This document shows positions 1-6,457 of a stretch of 10,121 bases of DNA, in pieces. This DNA is from an uncultured Dermatophilus sp. Its GTDB lineage: Bacteria > Actinomycetota > Actinomycetes > Actinomycetales > Dermatophilaceae. The stretch's first letter is position 1, and each line of letters starts with the position of its first letter. Location: NCBI GenBank assembly GCA_945876925.1, contig CAMCQD010000029.1, positions 1 through 10,121 of the forward strand. The letters are read 5' to 3'. The notes beneath the pieces were generated by a model. It did not search any database and had not been told where the DNA came from. It worked only from the letters and a program-made list of their open reading frames with translations. Position numbers and translations under genes: made by a program.

Positions 1-2499
1 AACCGGGCGGAAGGTCATCCGGTAAGCCAGCGACTTACTGCCAGCCCCGGCCTGCTCCCCGCGGAAGACGTCGAACAAGGTCAGCTCCTCCAGCAGCGGC
101 CCGGCCCCGGCGCGCAGCGCCTGCTCGACCCGGGCCGCGGGCACGTCCTCGGCGACGACCAGGGCGACATCGGTCGTGGCGATCGGCAGGGTGGACAGCT
201 TGACAGCCTGCACCCGGCGGGCCTGCGCGGCGGCGATGAGGCAGTCCAGGTCAACCTCAGCGGCGCAGGTACGCGGCGGCAGGCCGAGGGCGGCGCACAC
301 CCTGGGCGCCAGCTCCCCGGCATACCCGGCGCCGGTGCCATCGGCCAGGAGCACCTGAGCGCAGCGGCCCGGGTGGAACGGCGCGTACCCGGCGGCCGTG
401 ACGGTCAGCTCAACGCCCAGGGCCCGGCCCAGTTCGAGCACGGTGGCGATGACATCCCCGGCCTCATACGGCCGGGCAGGCCCGGACGGGCTGGCCGGGA
501 CGGCGTCCCCCGCGGCGACGAACGCGATATGCCGCGGCTGCCCGGGCACCGCCCGGGCGATCTCGGCGAGCACGTGCGCGGGCGGATGCTCCCCGACCGG
601 CGGGACCGGCGCCTTGACGTCCTCCCCGCCGCCGAGCACGACCAGTCCGCACTCGAACACCGCCACGCTGCGCGCCCCGCGGGCGATGTTCCGGGCCGCC
701 ACCTCCACGGTGGTGGCCAGCAGGGAGGTGCGCAGCAGCGGGGCCTCCGCGCGCAGCGGATTGGCCAGCCTGCGGGCGAGACGGCGCGGATCATCGCCGG
801 GGATCTGCAGCTGATCTGCCCGCTCGGGCCCGGTGAACGGGTAGGACAGCACCTCGACGTACCCGCTGATCGCCGCCGTGTCGCAGGCCAGCCGCCGCAG
901 CCGCTGCGCCGGGCTCAGGCCGCGCCCGCCGGGGGACGCCGGCATCAGCGAGGCGATCGCGTCGTACCCGCGCAGCCGGGCCAGTTCCTCGGCGACGTCC
1001 GCGCCGGTGCGCAGATCCGGCCGCCAGGACGGCGGGGTGATCGACAGCAGGGCGGTGCCGTCCTCGTCATGCCCGGCCTCCGCGACGGCCGCGCCCAGCC
1101 GGCCCAGCACCGAGACGATCTCCTCAGCGGTCCAGGGCAGCCCGACCAGGCGGGCAGGTTCGGTCACCGGCATGGTGAACGGCGCGGTGATGCGTCCCAG
1201 CGAAGACCGGTCCCCGGCATCGGTGACACCCGGGTCGATGGTGCCGCCGCCGAACTCGGCCATCATCTCGGCGGCGAGCTGGGCGGCCGCGGGAGCCAGC
1301 GCCGGATCGGTCCCGCGCTCGAACCGCTTACTGGACTCGCTGGACAGCTTGTGCCGCCGGGACGAGCGGGCGACGCTCACCGGATCGAAATGGGCCGCCT
1401 CGATGAGCACATTCGTGGTCGAGCCGGTGACCTCCGCCTCGGTGCCGCCCATGACCCCGGCGATGACCAGCGGCGTTTCCCCGGCATCGGTGATGAGCAG
1501 ATCCTGCCGGGATAGCCTGCGATCCACCCCGTCCAGCGTGGTGATCCGCTCCCCGGGCCGTGCCCGGCGCACCACGACCGGGCCGGTGAGCCGGTCCAGG
1601 TCGAAGGCATGCAAGGGCTGCCCGAGCAGCAGCATGACGTAGTTGGTGATGTCGACGGTCAGCGAGATGGGGCGCATCCCCGCCTGGGTGAGCCGGGCCG
1701 CCATCCACGAGGGCGTCGCCGCCGCCGGGTCGACCCCGCGCACCACGCGGGCGACATACCGGTCGCAGCCCAGGTTGCCGTGGATAGGGGCCTCATCGAC
1801 CAGCTCCACGCCGAACCCGGCGTCATTGTCCCCGGGTACGCGGGCAGCCGGGCCCGCCGCCGGGTCGGTGATGGGCGCGCCCGCAGCCAGCTCGTACTCG
1901 CGGGCGATGCCGCGCATGGACAGGCAGTATCCCCGGTCGGGGGTGACGTTGACCTCGACGACCTGCTCATCGAGCCCGAGCAGCTCGATCGCGTCCGCCC
2001 CGGGCACCGCGCGGGCGAGCTTACCGGGCTGATCGGCCAGGTAGTCGGTGAGCACGATGATGCCCTCGTGATCCTCGCCCAGGCCGAGCTCGTCCTCGGC
2101 GCAGATCATCCCGTGGGAGACGTGGCCGTAGGTCTTGCGGGCGCCGATCTCGAAGCCGCCGGGCAGCACCCCGCCTGGCAGGACGACGACGACCAGGTCA
2201 CCGGCAGAGAAATTGTGCGCCCCGCACACGATCTCCTGCGCCTTGCCCTCGGTGAGGCGCTGCCCGTGCTCGCCGACGTCGACCGTGCACCAGCGGATCA
2301 CCTTGCCGTTCTTCTGCGGCTCGTCGGCGACGGTGAGCACCTTGCCGACCACGAGCGGGCCGCGCACCTGGCCGCCGTGGATGGCTTCTTCCTCCAGGCC
2401 GACCCGGACCAGGTCGGCGGCGACCTGCTCGCCGTCTTTCGTCTCGGGCAGGGCCGCCGCGCCGACGATCTCCCGCAGCCACGCAACCGGAACCCGCAT
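1..2499 (-). CDS. pheT: Phenylalanyl-tRNA synthetase beta subunit, C-terminal end cut by the window edge
   Basis: Beta subunit of the cytoplasmic (alpha-beta)2 enzyme that charges tRNA-Phe. The frame is open for 833 codons with no interruption. The N-terminus MRVPVAWLREIVG is typical. An EMAP/OB-type tRNA-binding domain follows at about residues 40-150 and holds the family motif SHGMICAEDELGLG. The B3/B4 editing region contains TNYVMLLLGQPLHAFDLD near residue 290. Around 355-390 come NVLIEAAHFDPVSVAR and SKRFERGTDP, leading into the B5 region. The C-terminal FDX-ACB (anticodon-binding) domain is visible as LFDVFRGEQAGAGSKSLAYR and stops at the window edge, probably about 30 residues short. 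The ATG shares its A with the pheS stop (TGATG), which implies translational coupling and an equimolar supply of the two subunits. Family assignment is essentially certain; only the missing tail is unseen. Confidence 0.98.
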   Translation of the reverse strand, partial: MRVPVAWLREIVGAAALPETKDGEQVAADLVRVGLEEEAIHGGQVRGPLVVGKVLTVADEPQKNGKVIRWCTVDVGEHGQRLTEGKAQEIVCGAHNFSAGDLVVVVLPGGVLPGGFEIGARKTYGHVSHGMICAEDELGLGEDHEGIIVLTDYLADQPGKLARAVPGADAIELLGLDEQVVEVNVTPDRGYCLSMRGIAREYELAAGAPITDPAAGPAARVPGDNDAGFGVELVDEAPIHGNLGCDRYVARVVRGVDPAAATPSWMAARLTQAGMRPISLTVDITNYVMLLLGQPLHAFDLDRLTGPVVVRRARPGERITTLDGVDRRLSRQDLLITDAGETPLVIAGVMGGTEAEVTGSTTNVLIEAAHFDPVSVARSSRRHKLSSESSKRFERGTDPALAPAAAQLAAEMMAEFGGGTIDPGVTDAGDRSSLGRITAPFTMPVTEPARLVGLPWTAEEIVSVLGRLGAAVAEAGHDEDGTALLSITPPSWRPDLRTGADVAEELARLRGYDAIASLMPASPGGRGLSPAQRLRRLACDTAAISGYVEVLSYPFTGPERADQLQIPGDDPRRLARRLANPLRAEAPLLRTSLLATTVEVAARNIARGARSVAVFECGLVVLGGGEDVKAPVPPVGEHPPAHVLAEIARAVPGQPRHIAFVAAGDAVPASPSGPARPYEAGDVIATVLELGRALGVELTVTAAGYAPFHPGRCAQVLLADGTGAGYAGELAPRVCAALGLPPRTCAAEVDLDCLIAAAQARRVQAVKLSTLPIATTDVALVVAEDVPAARVEQALRAGAGPLLEELTLFDVFRGEQAGAGSKSLAYRMTFRPV

Positions 2500-3602
2500 C
2501 AGATCTCCAACCCGAACTGCGTGCTGAACCGCACGTCACCCTCCACGATGTCGAACATGTCGGCCACGCCGTGACGCAGCATGAGCGCCCGCTCGACCCC
2601 CAGGCCGAACGCGAACCCGGTGTAGACGTCCGGGTCGATGCCGGCCGCGAGCAGCACGTTGCGGTTCACCATGCCGCAGCCGAGCAGCTCGATCCAGCCG
2701 GTGCCGCCGCACACCCGGCAGCCCGCATCGGCGCCGCGGCACACCCAGCACTGGACGTCGAGCTCGGCGCTGGGCTCGGTGAACGGGAAGAACGAGGGCC
2801 GCAGCCGGGTGACCACGTCGGTCTCCACCAGCTCGCGCACGAACCGGTCCAGGGTGCCCTTCAGGTGCGCCATGGTGAGCCCGCGATCCACTGCCAGGCC
2901 CTCGACCTGGTGGAACACCGGGGTGTGCGTGGCATCCAGGTCATCGGTGCGGAACACCTTGCCGGGCGCGGCGATATACACCGGCAGGTCGCGCTCGAGG
3001 AGCGCCCGCATCTGCACCGGGGAGGTGTGCGTGCGCAGCACGAGACCGCCATCGGCCGGCTCGACGAAGAAGGTGTCCTGCATGGCCCGGGCCGGGTGGT
3101 CCGGCTCGAAGTTGAGGCTGTCGAAGTTGAACCATTCAGCCTCGACCTCGGGGCCCTCGGCGATCTCCCAGCCCAGGCCGACGAAAATATCCGCGATCCG
3201 GTCGCTGACCAGGCTGAGCGGATGCCGGGCCCCGATCCGGCGGCGCGGCGGGACGACGGTGACGTCGATCCGCTCATCGGCCAGCAGCTGCTCCTCCCGG
3301 GCCGCCTCGAGCACGGCGGTGCGCTCGGCGAGCGCGGCATTCACCCGGGAACGGGCCGCCCCGACCCGCTTGCCCGCCGCGGCGCGCTGCGCGGGCGGCA
3401 GGCCGCCGATGGCCCGGTTGGCCAGCGCGAGCGGGCTCTTCTCGGCGACGTGGGCGATCCGGGCGGCCTTGAGCTCAGCGAGGGTGCCAGCCGCCTCGAT
3501 TGCGGCCAGGGCAGCCCCGAGGCTCGCCGTCACCTCCTGCTCGCTGGCCGGGCCGGCCTCGCCGGAAATGGGAACGGGGTCGTGGGTATCGGGTCCGGAC
3601 AC
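2499..3602 (-). CDS. pheS: Phenylalanyl-tRNA synthetase alpha subunit
   Basis: Catalytic alpha subunit of the class II enzyme; it activates phenylalanine with ATP and transfers it to tRNA-Phe. The N-terminal region to about residue 90 is the coiled-coil tRNA-binding arm (ELKAARIAHVAEKSPLALANR). The catalytic core shows FNFDSLNFEPDHPARAMQDTFF, RTHTSPVQMRAL, GKVFRTDDLDATHTPVFHQ, FFPFTEPSAE (motif 2 side) and GFAFGLGVERALMLRHGVADM (motif 3). Four cysteines (C285, C288, C295, C298; CxxC-x6-CxxC) sit just before GWIELLGCGMVN. I chose GTG at 3602, giving 367 residues, because family homology begins soon after it and a TACGAT -10-like hexamer ends 7 bases upstream, fitting a leaderless message. A GTG at 3674 would add 24 low-complexity residues and has no clear ribosome site. 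The stop overlaps the pheT start by one base. Confidence 0.95.
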   Translation of the reverse strand: MSGPDTHDPVPISGEAGPASEQEVTASLGAALAAIEAAGTLAELKAARIAHVAEKSPLALANRAIGGLPPAQRAAAGKRVGAARSRVNAALAERTAVLEAAREEQLLADERIDVTVVPPRRRIGARHPLSLVSDRIADIFVGLGWEIAEGPEVEAEWFNFDSLNFEPDHPARAMQDTFFVEPADGGLVLRTHTSPVQMRALLERDLPVYIAAPGKVFRTDDLDATHTPVFHQVEGLAVDRGLTMAHLKGTLDRFVRELVETDVVTRLRPSFFPFTEPSAELDVQCWVCRGADAGCRVCGGTGWIELLGCGMVNRNVLLAAGIDPDVYTGFAFGLGVERALMLRHGVADMFDIVEGDVRFSTQFGLEI

Positions 3603-3615
3603 GCTCCCGATCGTA
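3603..3615 (-). promoter_or_regulatory. Probable leaderless promoter of pheST
   Basis: On the minus strand TACGAT (3615-3610) matches the actinobacterial -10 pattern TANNNT. It is followed by 7 bases and then the GTG at 3602, so transcription would begin at or beside the start codon. No convincing -35 element is visible at the usual distance. I see no T-box or leader-peptide attenuator in the short upstream region. The assignment rests on sequence pattern and spacing only. Confidence 0.45.
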
Positions 3616-3715
3616 GTTGGCTCCGGCGGCCGGGCGCGCCATCCGCCTGCGGGGCGGCCGCGCGCCTCCGCCACGGCCCGGGGGCACAGGTGGCGCGGCG
3701 GCGATTAAGAACATA

Positions 3716-3732
3716 CTCATGTTTCCCTCATG
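3716..3732 (+). promoter_or_regulatory. 11-bp-spaced direct repeat, candidate response-regulator site upstream of the signalling operon
   Basis: CTCATG occurs at 3716-3721 and again at 3727-3732, exactly 11 bp apart, in a short AT-richer island. Tandem repeats with 11-bp spacing are the usual binding layout of OmpR/PhoB-family regulators, and one such regulator is encoded by this operon. The wider pattern CTCA-N2-TT-N-C-N-CTCA recurs inverted at 6365-6379 (within the repeat at 6363-6381), after the regulator gene. The centre is about 41 bases upstream of the ATG at 3766. Binding by the encoded regulator is inferred. Confidence 0.45.
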
Positions 3733-3744
3733 CGGGCGCCCGCA
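3731..3744. repeat. Perfect 14-bp palindrome between the repeats and the operon start
   Basis: TGCGGGC is followed directly by its reverse complement GCCCGCA. It overlaps the end of the direct repeats by 2 bases and covers the place where a -35 element would lie for a start at 3766. It could be an operator or a chance GC-rich palindrome. The same 7-base half-site, spaced by four bases, recurs at 8815-8832. Confidence 0.35.
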
Positions 3745-3753
3745 CGGCGCGGG

Positions 3754-3759
3754 CATGCT
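3754..3759 (+). promoter_or_regulatory. Weak -10-like hexamer for the signalling operon
   Basis: CATGCT lies 6 bases before the ATG at 3766, nearly the same spacing as the -10-like hexamers before pheS and the sugar porter. It is a poor match to TANNNT. Weak core promoters are common at activator-dependent genes, and the repeats at 3716-3732 would sit at the class II activator position. A better-matching hexamer, CATACT at 3712-3717, is an alternative that would give a leader of about 40 bases. Confidence 0.25.
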
Positions 3760-3765
3760 GGGGAC

Positions 3766-4128
3766 ATGAGCACTTCCCGGCGTGTCTTCGCAGTCGTGGC
3801 ACTGGTCGTCGCGGCCGTCGCGCTCGTCGCGATGCTGGCCACGCTATCCGGGCCACGGCACGAGCAGGATCTGGGGGGACCGGTCCAGATCGGGACGGCG
3901 ACCTCCGCGCCAGCCAGCTCCCCGGCCCGGGACGCCGCCGCCAGCTCCCTGCCCCGGGGTGCGGCCACGGCCTCCCCGGCGCGGGGCACGGCCACGGGCG
4001 CGGGCACCCCAGCGAACGCCAGCCTGCGCCCGGCGGGCGCCCCGCAGCGCACCCCGGTCGGCGCCGCACCCGCGGTGACCGATGACGACGACGATGACCG
4101 CGCCGACGACGGCGCCGATGACGACTGA
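3766..4128 (+). CDS. Small membrane-anchored protein with poly-Asp tail, next to a two-component system
   Basis: A 120-residue protein of unknown function. Residues 1-6 (MSTSRR) are short and basic, residues 7-27 form one hydrophobic helix, and residues 29-104 are a low-complexity linker rich in Ala, Pro, Thr, Ser, Gly and Arg, as in exported disordered segments. The last 15 residues (106-120) contain 11 aspartates in runs of six, two and three. With the N-terminus inside, the acidic tail would face the cell exterior, or the protein would be released if the helix is a cleaved signal. No lipobox cysteine or enzymatic motif is present. It lies 33 bases before the histidine kinase and is probably co-transcribed with it. 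I infer an accessory or cation-binding role for the sensor; nothing proves it. I recall similar small hydrophilic secreted proteins beside kinase/regulator pairs in streptomycetes, unchecked. ATG 3766 is preferred over ATG 3730 because the extra 12 residues (basic, Pro/Gly-containing) look non-coding. Confidence 0.75.
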   Translation: MSTSRRVFAVVALVVAAVALVAMLATLSGPRHEQDLGGPVQIGTATSAPASSPARDAAASSLPRGAATASPARGTATGAGTPANASLRPAGAPQRTPVGAAPAVTDDDDDDRADDGADDD

Positions 4129-4161
4129 GGACCCTGAGCACCTGCCCCGGATATCCGCGCG

Positions 4162-5664
4162 ATGAAGGACGTACCCGATGAGACCGCCGGCCGGTCCCGC
4201 CGCAGGCGGCGCTGGCCCTGGCGGTTCTCGCTGTCGCGCAGCGTGCTCACCGCGCTGCTGGCGATCACCGCCCTGGGCCTGGTGCTCACCGGCACCCTGG
4301 CCCATTCCCTGCACGACCGCGCCATCACCGAGCGGATCGACCGGGATCTGGCCCAGGAAGTCGGGGAGCTGCGGGCCCTGGCCAGCCGGCCCGACCCGCG
4401 CACCGGGCTCCCCTTCGCCTCCGTGACGGACCTGCTGCGCACCGCGCTGGAACGCAACGTCCCCAGCCTCAGCGAGGAATTCCTCGTCACCACCGACGGC
4501 ACGGTGCCGTTCGTCCCGGCCACGCCCCGGCCGCTGGAGCTGGAGACGAACGCCGCCCTGCTCGCCGAACTCGCCCGGATCCCCTCCGGGGCGGCCCCCC
4601 GGTACGGCACCGCAGACCACCGGGGCCGGGAAATCCGCTACGTCGCCGTCCCGGTGAGCGTGCCCGGGGACAGCGCCCGGGGCGTGTTCCTCGCCGCCGT
4701 CGACCGCACGGCCGAACGCGACAGCCTGCGGGACACCGTGCGCGCGCAGGTGCTCTCCGGCGTGCTCACCCTGCTGCTCCTGGCCGGGGTGGGGGCGCTG
4801 GTGTTCCGGCGGGTGCTGCGCCCGGTCGGCGATCTGGCCCAGGCTGCCGAACGGGTCACCGACGAACGGCTCGGCTCCCGGGTACCCGTGCGGGGCACCG
4901 ACGAGCTAGCCCGCCTGGCCCGCGCCTTCAACCGGATGCTGGACCGGCTCGACACCGCCTTCCGGACCCAGCGGGCGCTGCTGGACGATGTCGGCCACGA
5001 GCTGCGCACTCCGCTGACCGTGCTGCGCGGGCACCTGGAGATGATGGACGCCGGCGACCCGCCGGACGTGAACGCCACCCGGGAGCTGCTGCTCGATGAG
5101 ATCGACCGGATGGGGCGCCTGGTCGACGAGCTCGTCCTGCTGGCCAGATCCGAGCGGCCCGACTTCCTCGTCATCGCGCCGGTCGACGTCGACGACGTGG
5201 TCGAGGGCGCGTTCGCGCACGCCAGTACCCTGGCCGAGCGGGACTTCCGGATCGATCAGAAGGCGCACGTGGTCGTGCCCGCCGACCGCCAGCGCCTCAC
5301 CCAGGCGCTGCTCGCGCTGACCTCCAACGCCATCCGGTTCACCACCCGGGACGACCAGATCGCCCTGGGAGCACGGGCCGGCGCGGACACGGTGGAGATC
5401 TGGGTGCGGGACACCGGCACGGGCATCGAACCAGCCGACCACGAGCGCATCTTCGAACGATTCGGCCGGGCCGGGACACCGGGGCGGGAAGCGGGCGGCA
5501 CCGGCCACAACTCCGGGCTGGGACTGTCCATCGTGGCGGCCATCGCCCGGGCCCACGGCGGCCGGGTCGACCTGGTCAGCGCCCCCGGCAGGGGGTCGGT
5601 GTTCACCCTCGTCCTCCCCCGCCGCGCCGCCAGCGGCCGGACCACCCGGCAGGAGTGCCCATGA
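4162..5664 (+). CDS. Sensor histidine kinase, two TM helices with HAMP domain
   Basis: A 500-residue membrane kinase that would autophosphorylate and pass phosphate to the regulator encoded next. A basic cytoplasmic N-terminus (RRRRRWPWR) precedes TM1 at about 27-47. An extracytoplasmic sensor region of about 150 residues (48-196) includes DPRTGLPF and LERNVPSLSEEFLV, and TM2 spans about 197-215. HAMP follows from about 216 (RPVGDLAQAAERV...ELARLARAFNRML). The HisKA H-box GHELRTP contains the phosphoacceptor His279. The HATPase_c domain shows N-box Asn389 (TSNA), D-box DTGTG at 417-421 and G-box GLGLS from about 452. All catalytic motifs are intact. The signal is unknown; the ectodomain has no heme, PAS or metal motif that I can name. 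The stop TGA overlaps the regulator start as ATGA. The ribosome site before ATG 4162 is weak, suggesting coupling to the small upstream gene. Confidence 0.93.
   Translation: MKDVPDETAGRSRRRRRWPWRFSLSRSVLTALLAITALGLVLTGTLAHSLHDRAITERIDRDLAQEVGELRALASRPDPRTGLPFASVTDLLRTALERNVPSLSEEFLVTTDGTVPFVPATPRPLELETNAALLAELARIPSGAAPRYGTADHRGREIRYVAVPVSVPGDSARGVFLAAVDRTAERDSLRDTVRAQVLSGVLTLLLLAGVGALVFRRVLRPVGDLAQAAERVTDERLGSRVPVRGTDELARLARAFNRMLDRLDTAFRTQRALLDDVGHELRTPLTVLRGHLEMMDAGDPPDVNATRELLLDEIDRMGRLVDELVLLARSERPDFLVIAPVDVDDVVEGAFAHASTLAERDFRIDQKAHVVVPADRQRLTQALLALTSNAIRFTTRDDQIALGARAGADTVEIWVRDTGTGIEPADHERIFERFGRAGTPGREAGGTGHNSGLGLSIVAAIARAHGGRVDLVSAPGRGSVFTLVLPRRAASGRTTRQECP
5651..5655 (+). promoter_or_regulatory. 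Ribosome binding site deciding the response regulator start
   Basis: AGGAG sits inside the last codons of the kinase gene, 5 bases before ATG 5661. This ideal spacing favours that ATG over the in-frame GTG at 5655, which overlaps the site itself. Confidence 0.7.
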
Positions 5665-6329
5665 CCAGCATCCTCATCGCCGAAGACGAGCCCAGGATCG
5701 CCTCCTTCATCGCCAAGGGACTGCGTGCTGCCGGTTACGCGCCGATCACCGTGCACGACGGCCAGACCGCCTTGCAGGTGGCCCTCGGCTCGGATGTGCA
5801 GCTCATCATCCTGGACATCGGCCTGCCCGGGCTGGACGGCTTCGAGGTCCTGCGCCGCCTGCGGGCCCAGGGCGGCACCGTCCCGGTGATCGTGCTGACG
5901 GCCCGGACCAGCGTGGACGACACCATCGCCTCCCTGGAGGGCGGCGCCGACGACTACATGCCCAAGCCGTTCCGGTTCGAGGAGCTCCTGGCCCGCGTGC
6001 GGCTGCGGCTGCGCGCCCCGGCGCGCGCTTCGGGAGCGTCCGGGCACGAGCTGGCCGCCGGGGACATCACGCTCAACCTGCACACCCGCCAGCTCACCGT
6101 GGCCGGCCGGGCGCACGATCTGTCCGCGCGCGAATTCTCCCTGGCCGAGACGTTCCTGCGGCATCCGCGCCAGGTGCTCTCCCGGGAGCAGCTGCTCTCC
6201 CGGGTGTGGGGCTATGACTTCGACCCGGACTCCAATGTGGTCGACGTATACGTGGGCTATCTTCGCAAGAAGCTCGGCGCGGATCGGATCGCCACGGTAC
6301 GCGGCATGGGGTACCGGCTCGAGGCGTGA
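5661..6329 (+). CDS. OmpR/PhoB-family response regulator
   Basis: A 222-residue DNA-binding regulator, the standard length for its family. The receiver domain (1 to about 118) has acidic residues E8 and D9, phosphoacceptor D52 (ILDIGLPGLDG), T80 and K102 (PKPF), so it should be phosphorylatable. A short linker (ARASGASGHE) leads to a C-terminal winged-helix domain with LSAREFSLAETFLRHPRQVL, SREQLLSRVWGYDFDPDSN, VDVYVGYLRKKL and a closing GMGYRLEA. The gene overlaps the kinase by ATGA, so the two are cognate partners. Family members bind head-to-tail repeats spaced by 11 bp, and repeats of that kind occur both upstream of this operon (3716-3732) and just downstream of this gene (6363-6381). 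It resembles actinobacterial MprA/CutR-like regulators in general form; no specific orthologue is claimed. Confidence 0.95.
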   Translation: MTSILIAEDEPRIASFIAKGLRAAGYAPITVHDGQTALQVALGSDVQLIILDIGLPGLDGFEVLRRLRAQGGTVPVIVLTARTSVDDTIASLEGGADDYMPKPFRFEELLARVRLRLRAPARASGASGHELAAGDITLNLHTRQLTVAGRAHDLSAREFSLAETFLRHPRQVLSREQLLSRVWGYDFDPDSNVVDVYVGYLRKKLGADRIATVRGMGYRLEA

Positions 6330-6362
6330 ATGCGGTTCGCCAGTCCGGCGCGGCCCCGGCTG

Positions 6363-6381
6363 AAGCTGAGAGCAAGCTGAG
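6363..6381 (-). promoter_or_regulatory. Second 11-bp-spaced direct repeat, between regulator and sugar porter
   Basis: AAGCTGAG occurs at 6363-6370 and 6374-6381: two identical 8-mers separated by 3 bases, an 11-bp period. Read on the minus strand it contains CTCA-N2-TT-N-C-N-CTCA (6379-6365), the pattern also found upstream of the signalling operon. As I recall, the mycobacterial MprA box has the same layout of two 8-bp repeats with a 3-bp gap. The centre is about 86 bases upstream of the sugar porter ATG. The rest of the 128-base gap (6330-6457) shows no gene and no clear terminator after the regulator. Confidence 0.5.
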
Positions 6382-6444
6382 TGGCAATGGTCACACGGGA
6401 AGCCTGAGACCTGACTTTCCCCGCGATGCGCCCGCCCGGCGGCT

Positions 6445-6450
6445 TACGCT
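6445..6450 (+). promoter_or_regulatory. Probable leaderless promoter (-10) of the sugar porter operon
   Basis: TACGCT fits TANNNT and is followed by 7 bases and then ATG 6458, the same geometry as before pheS. No ribosome binding site precedes that ATG apart from a weak AGG at 6454-6456, which suits a leaderless message. A good -35 is not visible, which leaves room for activator dependence. Confidence 0.4.
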
Positions 6451-6457
6451 CCCAGGC

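Noticed and set aside
373..1515. Long plus-strand open frame of 380 codons
   Set aside because: It lies wholly antisense to pheT, is rich in Arg/Gly/Asp/Gln low-complexity sequence, and reflects the codon bias of the opposite strand.
3603..3674. Extended PheS start at GTG 3674
   Set aside because: It would add 24 residues of Arg/Pro/Gly sequence without family similarity, has no good ribosome site and covers the -10-like hexamer.
3603..3765. T-box or leader-peptide attenuator for pheST
   Set aside because: The region before pheS has no T-box sequence, no Phe-rich short reading frame and apparently no leader at all.
1609..4085. Two long plus-strand open frames (1609-2574 and 2571-4085)
   Set aside because: Both are antisense to pheT/pheS; the second also runs across the divergent promoter region and out of frame through the small gene. 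Neither shows a domain.
6326..6457. Extended start of the sugar porter from 6326
   Set aside because: The 44 extra residues are not transporter-like, overlap the end of the regulator gene and span the direct repeat and -10-like sequence.
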